A stretch of DNA of 5,615 nucleotides from an uncultured delta proteobacterium. GTDB taxonomy: Bacteria; RBG-13-61-14; DRUE01. The notes below the pieces were generated by a model. The model was not told the origin of the DNA and did no database searches. It was given only the letters and a program-made list of their open reading frames with translations. The stretch lies in NCBI GenBank assembly GCA_903897985.1, contig CAIUDS010000684.1, forward strand, positions 1 through 5,615. Direction: 5' to 3'. Position numbers and translations under genes: made by a program. Position 1 is the first letter of the stretch; each line of letters opens with the position of its first letter. Below, piece after piece: positions 1-2,927 of the stretch.

Positions 1-117
1 CTCGCGCTCGCGCAGCCCGAGGAGGATCCCGGCGGCGAGGCCGCCCGCCGGCTCGGGGACGGCCGCGCGCAGCGCTCCGTCGCCGAGACCTCGCAGCCAC
101 CCGAAGACGGCGCCGGG
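1..117 (-). CDS. comEC: ComEC/Rec2-like fragment (partial, probably foreign to the rest of the contig)
   Basis: This stretch is open on the minus strand in the same frame as the msrA gene to its right and runs off the window edge. It reads VFGWLRGLGDGALRAAVPEP followed by AGGLAAGILLGLRERE. A basic/hydrophobic helix, then PEP, then a small-residue-rich LAAGILLGLR helix, is the pattern at the start of the competence domain of ComEC/Rec2, the inner-membrane channel that takes up single-stranded DNA in natural transformation. Only 39 codons are present, so the assignment rests on one motif. Base composition is about 80% GC, and nearly every codon ends in G or C, unlike everything to the right. 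MsrA proteins have no such segment; they should continue with a GGQF/DRG/QYR stretch. I infer that this is sequence from another, very GC-rich genome or locus joined to msrA by assembly error or recombination. A chance resemblance to ComEC is possible. Confidence 0.5.
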
Positions 118-122
118 GCCCG
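113..122. other. Abrupt composition and homology breakpoint inside msrA
   Basis: Reading leftwards, MsrA similarity holds up to the codons for DPTDAG (135-118), then switches within a few bases to an unrelated GC-rich reading frame. The overlap at the junction is GC-only sequence (GGGCCCCGGC on the minus strand), the sort of low-complexity microhomology where an assembler or a recombination event can join two molecules. Left of the point GC is about 80%; right of it the composition matches the rest of the window. The joined frames stay open, which is expected by chance one time in three. Confidence 0.65.
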
Positions 123-507
123 CGTCCGTCGGGTCCACATGTTTCCAGTAGTAGTCGAGCAGGGCCGAATAGCCGATCTTGGCCGGATCGTAAAAAACCT
201 GGATGGACTCGAAATGTCCGGTCGTGCCGGAGGAAACCTCCTCATAGGTGGGGTTGTCTTTATGTCCACCGGTGTATCCCGAAACTACCTTGGCCACCCC
301 GGGCAGCTTGCCGAAGTCAGCCTGGCTGCACCAGAAACATCCGCCCGCGAAAGTCGCCATGCTTAGCTTTTGATCCTTATCCATCTTCGTTTCCTCCGAA
401 GCCCGCCCTTTAACCGCCATTGCCGTCGGCGGCTCCATCGCGCCATCTCGCTCGCATGCCGCCAATATTAGAAGCGGCAACATGACCATCAGGTATCTCT
501 TTATCAT
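118..507 (-). CDS. msrA: Lipoprotein-type peptide-methionine (S)-S-oxide reductase MsrA, 3' end missing
   Basis: MsrA reduces methionine-S-sulfoxide in oxidised proteins back to methionine. From the ATG at 507 the product begins MIKRYLMVMLPLLILAAC, a short basic n-region, a hydrophobic core and a lipobox LAAC (lipidated Cys18), then a ~30-residue polar tether. The catalytic domain starts near residue 50: ATFAGGCFWC with nucleophile Cys57 and Phe58-Trp59, SGYTGG at 77-81, NPTYEEVSSG at 85-94, GHFE with the conserved Glu100, and HVDPTDAG at 123-130. The CSQADFGKLPGV variant after GCFW, with Gln where many MsrAs have Glu, resembles a subfamily I recall as having GCFWCTQADF. After residue 130 the family pattern stops abruptly; the conserved Asp and Tyr of the D..G.QYR region and the C-terminal third are absent. 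A cytosolic start at the Met at 360 is possible, but the in-frame signal peptide and an AGGAGG favour 507. The gene lies 211 bases downstream of the GNAT gene on the same strand and probably has its own promoter. Confidence 0.92.
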
Positions 508-518
508 CGTTGCGCCAT

Positions 519-524
519 CCTCCT
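519..524 (-). promoter_or_regulatory. Shine-Dalgarno AGGAGG of msrA
   Basis: On the minus strand AGGAGG lies 11 bases before the ATG at 507. The spacing is slightly long but the match to the anti-SD is perfect, and it supports the lipoprotein start over the internal Met at 360. An ATG placed directly after the AGGAGG reads only four codons before TGA and is not a gene start. Confidence 0.6.
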
Positions 525-582
525 CGCCGCCCCGGATCCGTATGCTATTTTCAGAAATCGCTTGTCCTAGCATCTGATATTC

Positions 583-600
583 ATTATATATTAATATAAT
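583..600. repeat. Short AT-only inverted repeat in the msrA promoter region
   Basis: ATTATAT (583-589) and its exact reverse complement ATATAAT (594-600) flank a 4-base ATTA loop. The dyad overlaps both candidate -10 hexamers of msrA, so it could be an operator, a UP-like or melting element, or just AT-rich sequence. It is the only strongly AT-rich stretch on the left side of the window. Confidence 0.4.
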
Positions 601-620
601 CATTAGAAGCATGATTGCAA
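593..620 (-). promoter_or_regulatory. Candidate sigma-70-type promoter of msrA
   Basis: In the 211-base gap upstream of msrA the minus strand has TTGCAA (620-615), a 16-base spacer and TATATT (598-593), a plausible -35/-10 pair. A second TATAAT (588-583) lies just downstream and could act as an alternative -10. Either would give msrA a 5' leader of roughly 70-80 bases. The assignment is from pattern only; the segment is AT-rich enough for chance matches. Confidence 0.35.
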
Positions 621-631
621 TCTCCGGCCGG

Positions 632-658
632 GCGGTCCAGTGAGTTCGAGGCGACCGC
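632..658. repeat. Inverted repeat between the GNAT gene and msrA
   Basis: GCGGTC (632-637) and GACCGC (653-658) can form a 6-bp GC-rich stem with a 15-base loop. It lies downstream of the minus-strand GNAT gene, where a terminator would be expected, but no T-run follows it in the direction of transcription (CCCGGCCGG follows instead). It may be a weak or factor-assisted terminator or without function. I see nothing gene-like in the rest of the 508-718 gap. Confidence 0.3.
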
Positions 659-718
659 GGAATGATTTTCTGCCAAGCGGGCGCTGCAAGCTTTTGGGGA
701 ACGGCTTTGTCGCGCAAA

Positions 719-1219
719 TCAGACCGACTTGAACGCCTCGTGAAAGCGCGCGATTCCTTTCACATCTTTTAATGCGCCCGGCTGGAGCTCCAAAACCATG
801 AAGGCTTCCACGGGCGCGTCATACTCGCAGCCGATGCCATATTGGACCGAAGGGACAAAGCCGAAGCGCGGGTAATATTCCGGGTGGCCCAAGGCCACCA
901 CCCAGGGATAACCGGCCTTGCGCATTTCTTTAAGGGTCTCGCGCGCGAGCAAGCTGCCCACACCCGTCCGCTGGTATTGGGTCAGCACGCTCATGGGTGC
1001 CAGCCCCAGGCCCGAATGACGGCCTTCGATCACCACTCCGGTGTAGAGGATGTGGCCGATGACTTCGTTGCCCTGGATCGCGACAAAGGAAAGGAACGGC
1101 TGCGCGGATGCCCGGAGCGCATCCACCAGTTTCGCCTCGGCCTCGGTCTCGAACGCGGCCGCGTTGACGCGATGGATGGCGTCCCGATCCGCCGCAATTT
1201 CCGCGCGGATCAAAATCAT
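719..1219 (-). CDS. GNAT family N-acetyltransferase, YhbS-like (COG3153 type)
   Basis: The 166-residue product has the GNAT fold that transfers an acetyl group from acetyl-CoA to an amine; the acceptor is unknown. It opens with IRAEIAADRDAIHRVNAAAF (residues 4-23), the usual first strand-helix. Strands around FVAIQGNEVIGHILYT (45-60) lead to LAPMSVLTQYQRTGVG (73-88), where Q83-R84-T85-G86-V87-G88 is the motif A pyrophosphate loop. The stretch LGHPEYYPRFGF (110-121) is a hallmark of the YhbS-like subgroup, and length matches single-domain members. The reading frame could extend to a Met at 1381, but that part overlaps the glycosidase gene and has no acetyltransferase character. The ATG at 1219 has GGAG 9 bases upstream and gives a standard N-terminus. 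It starts 4 bases after the glycosidase stop, so the two are probably co-transcribed and translationally coupled. It is presumably cytosolic while its partner is exported, so the pairing does not reveal the substrate. Confidence 0.92.
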   Translation of the reverse strand: MILIRAEIAADRDAIHRVNAAAFETEAEAKLVDALRASAQPFLSFVAIQGNEVIGHILYTGVVIEGRHSGLGLAPMSVLTQYQRTGVGSLLARETLKEMRKAGYPWVVALGHPEYYPRFGFVPSVQYGIGCEYDAPVEAFMVLELQPGALKDVKGIARFHEAFKSV

Positions 1220-1223
1220 TGGA

Positions 1224-2738
1224 TCAATCTCCGCCTTGGGCAAACAGTTTCCATTCGCCCGGACCGGGAAGACCATGCAAAAGCCAGCCGCCGTCAACCT
1301 GCTCGAGCAAAATACCCCGGACATTTTCGGTCTCAACTTTGGGCTTGCCTTTTCCCGGAACCCAAACCAAAAGCGGCGCATTGCCCGAAGAAGCCTTGCC
1401 GCTCATTTCCAGCGCGCGCGTATTCGGGTCGGACTTGAAAGTCGCGGGCGACGGGAACGCGCGCGGATAGGGCCGCGCCAGCACCACGGCGTCAATCGGG
1501 TTGATCCCCTCCTCGATGCCCTCGGGCCGCGACGCATCCCCGCAGCGGACCACCACCACCGAGTGCACGCTGCCTTCCGGAGATTTGGTCTGGTCCGGCC
1601 AGTATTCCGACATCTGGTGCGGATCCCCGCAGCTTGACTTCCATTGCCAGCGCGCAGACCCGGTCTGATACTCGTCCTCCAGCGCGGCGTAGCGGAAGGC
1701 ATGATCTCCCGGGCCCGGCATCCATTCCCCGTTCCAGAAAGTCGTGCCGAATGTTTTCGCTTCGCCGTCCGCCCATTCGAAGCCTTTGCGGAGCGGGATC
1801 ATTTCGCGGTGGACCAGGAACATGTCAATGGAGATGCTGCCGAGATAAATGTGGGGCGCGTAAATAATGTTCTGGTCCTGGGTGAAAGGCTTGGGCGTTT
1901 CATGCGGGACCGCGGCCCAGATCGAGAGCGGCTCAAAGAAAATAATTTTAGAGAGTCCGCCGGTTTCGGCCTTGCGGATGGCTTCGGCGCATCGGCGGTA
2001 GAACGCGGGTTTGTATTCGTCCACATCTTTAATGGGGTTGAACCCCCAGCCCGGCTCATTAAGCAGGTCGTAGCCGGCAACCGCGGGTTCGTTTTTGAAT
2101 TCCTGCGCGAGCCAGGCCCAGCTATCGGCCAGGTGGTCCTGGAGGTTGTCGCGGTTTTGCCAGAAGGCCTGCCACGAATTCATCACCGCCATGGAGAGTT
2201 CGCGGTGAACGAGCATGCAGCGGTCCCGGTCGTCGGTGAAAGTGGCCCACTCGGGCGCGCCGTCCCAGCCGATGTTGGGCAGCAGCGGCCAGCGGCATTT
2301 CTGATCCGGGGCGGTGTTGATGTATTTTCCCCAGGCGTCCTGGTGCATGTCGAGGATGACATAAATGCCGTTTGCCCTGGCCCATTGCACAGCCTGCCTG
2401 ATCTGCTCCAAGTATTGCAGGTCGTGAACCCCCGGCTGCGGCTCGAGCCGGCTCCAACTCACGATCAGCCGGACCGAGTTGCACCCGAGCGCGGCGATCC
2501 GCTCGAAGTCGCGCCTTTCCAGCGGGAAGGTGGAAGGGATGGCGGGATTGCCTTGGAAATAATCTCCGAGTTCATTGACCGCCACTCCGCGCAGGATCAC
2601 GGTGCTCCCGTTCGTGTCCACCACCCGGCGGTCCTTGACCTGCACATAGGGCAGGGGAACGGCCCCGAGCGCGCGGAGCCCGATACTGAAAATAAAAATC
2701 CCCGCTGGGAAAAACCGCATAATTTTATTTGCTTTCAT
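1224..2738 (-). CDS. Secreted GH5 glycosidase, endoglycoceramidase-like
   Basis: The 504-residue product fits a retaining glycoside hydrolase of family 5, of the endoglycoceramidase type that cuts the bond between glycan and lipid in glycosphingolipids or related glucolipids. Residues 1-26 form a signal peptide ending ALGA, so it is exported. The TIM barrel runs from about 40 to 380: LRGVAVNELGD (49-59), NSVRLIVSWSRLEP (87-100) with the conserved Arg90, LDMHQD (129-134, typical of endoglycoceramidases), LLNEPG (225-230) with acid/base Glu228, APHIY (294-298), WNGEW (335-339) with nucleophile Glu338, and RWQWK (363-367). After the barrel, VVLARPYPRAF (418-428) opens a C-terminal beta-sandwich of the Glyco_hydro_5_C kind, ending near 500. 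Both catalytic acids are present and length is normal. Cys148 and Cys174 bracket a loop and might pair. The start at 2738 lacks a good Shine-Dalgarno; Met7 is an alternative. The true substrate may be another beta-glucoside such as a steryl glucoside. It leads the pair with the GNAT gene. Confidence 0.92.
   Translation of the reverse strand: MKANKIMRFFPAGIFIFSIGLRALGAVPLPYVQVKDRRVVDTNGSTVILRGVAVNELGDYFQGNPAIPSTFPLERRDFERIAALGCNSVRLIVSWSRLEPQPGVHDLQYLEQIRQAVQWARANGIYVILDMHQDAWGKYINTAPDQKCRWPLLPNIGWDGAPEWATFTDDRDRCMLVHRELSMAVMNSWQAFWQNRDNLQDHLADSWAWLAQEFKNEPAVAGYDLLNEPGWGFNPIKDVDEYKPAFYRRCAEAIRKAETGGLSKIIFFEPLSIWAAVPHETPKPFTQDQNIIYAPHIYLGSISIDMFLVHREMIPLRKGFEWADGEAKTFGTTFWNGEWMPGPGDHAFRYAALEDEYQTGSARWQWKSSCGDPHQMSEYWPDQTKSPEGSVHSVVVVRCGDASRPEGIEEGINPIDAVVLARPYPRAFPSPATFKSDPNTRALEMSGKASSGNAPLLVWVPGKGKPKVETENVRGILLEQVDGGWLLHGLPGPGEWKLFAQGGD
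1229..1232 (-). promoter_or_regulatory. Ribosome binding site GGAG deciding the GNAT start
   Basis: AAGGCGGAG on the minus strand, with GGAG 9 bases before the ATG at 1219, lies inside the last codons of the glycosidase gene. It supports the short form of the acetyltransferase over the extended frame starting at 1381. Confidence 0.6.
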
Positions 2739-2746
2739 GCCTAACC

Positions 2747-2775
2747 ATTGTAATAGTTGTCGCCTGATTAAACAA
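2747..2775 (-). promoter_or_regulatory. Candidate promoter of the glycosidase operon, possibly leaderless
   Basis: On the minus strand TTGTTT (2775-2770), a 17-base spacer and TACAAT (2752-2747) form a -35/-10 pair. Only 8 bases separate the -10 from the ATG at 2738, so transcription would begin at or within a base or two of the start codon. The absence of a Shine-Dalgarno there fits a leaderless mRNA. If Met7 is used, a short leader would exist. Confidence 0.4.
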
Positions 2776-2871
2776 TTCCATCCGGCCCGGCTGGTTCAGG
2801 TTTCTATTGAAGTTCCCAAAAGCCTGATGTCTCCGCAACTTGGGTAGGGAGTCGGAATTCGGGCCTAAATG

Positions 2872-2892
2872 GTTGGGAAAAATTTTTCCAAC
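2872..2892. repeat. Dyad in the divergent intergenic region
   Basis: GTTGG-G-AAAAA is followed directly by TTTTTCCAAC, a 10-bp inverted repeat with one bulged G and no loop. It lies 36 bases upstream of the plus-strand gene, just upstream of that gene's candidate -35. It has operator-like symmetry. A terminator role is unlikely because no gene ends here. Confidence 0.45.
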
Positions 2893-2921
2893 TGCCAGCT
2901 TTCCGGGAAATATGTTAAAAT
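2892..2921 (+). promoter_or_regulatory. Candidate promoter of the PilZ-like/HEAT gene, possibly leaderless
   Basis: CTGCCA (2892-2897), an 18-base spacer and TAAAAT (2916-2921, five of six to consensus) form a promoter-like pair. The -10 ends 6 bases before the ATG at 2928, which places the expected transcription start on the A of the start codon. There is no Shine-Dalgarno in the preceding 15 bases, consistent with leaderless translation. Confidence 0.4.
2900..2910. repeat. Small palindrome TTTCC-G-GGAAA in the divergent region
   Basis: A perfect 5-bp dyad around a central G sits between the candidate -35 and -10 of the plus-strand gene, a classic repressor-site position. Its half-site TTTCC also occurs in the neighbouring 2872-2892 dyad (TTTTTCC), so one regulator could recognise both. 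It is short and could be chance. Confidence 0.3.
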
Positions 2922-2927
2922 ATTGCC

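Noticed and set aside
139..366. 75-codon plus-strand open frame
   Set aside because: It is antisense to the catalytic core of msrA and has no independent support.
640..655. tRNA-like T-arm (GAGTTCGAGGC)
   Set aside because: No acceptor stem, anticodon arm or CCA-type end can be built around it.
632..658. Rho-independent terminator for the glycosidase-GNAT operon
   Set aside because: The stem is only 6 bp with a 15-base loop and no T-run follows on the minus strand, so I list it only as an inverted repeat.
1220..1381. 54-codon upstream extension of the acetyltransferase
   Set aside because: It overlaps the 3' end of the glycosidase in another frame, has no GNAT similarity, and a good RBS precedes the internal ATG at 1219.
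1644..2744. 366-codon plus-strand open frame
   Set aside because: It lies antisense to the GH5 glycosidase, has no recognisable motif, and persists because of the G/C bias at third codon positions of the real gene.
2739..2927. Riboswitch or small RNA in the divergent region
   Set aside because: No conserved aptamer pattern is visible and the promoter placement leaves no room for a 5' leader on either side.
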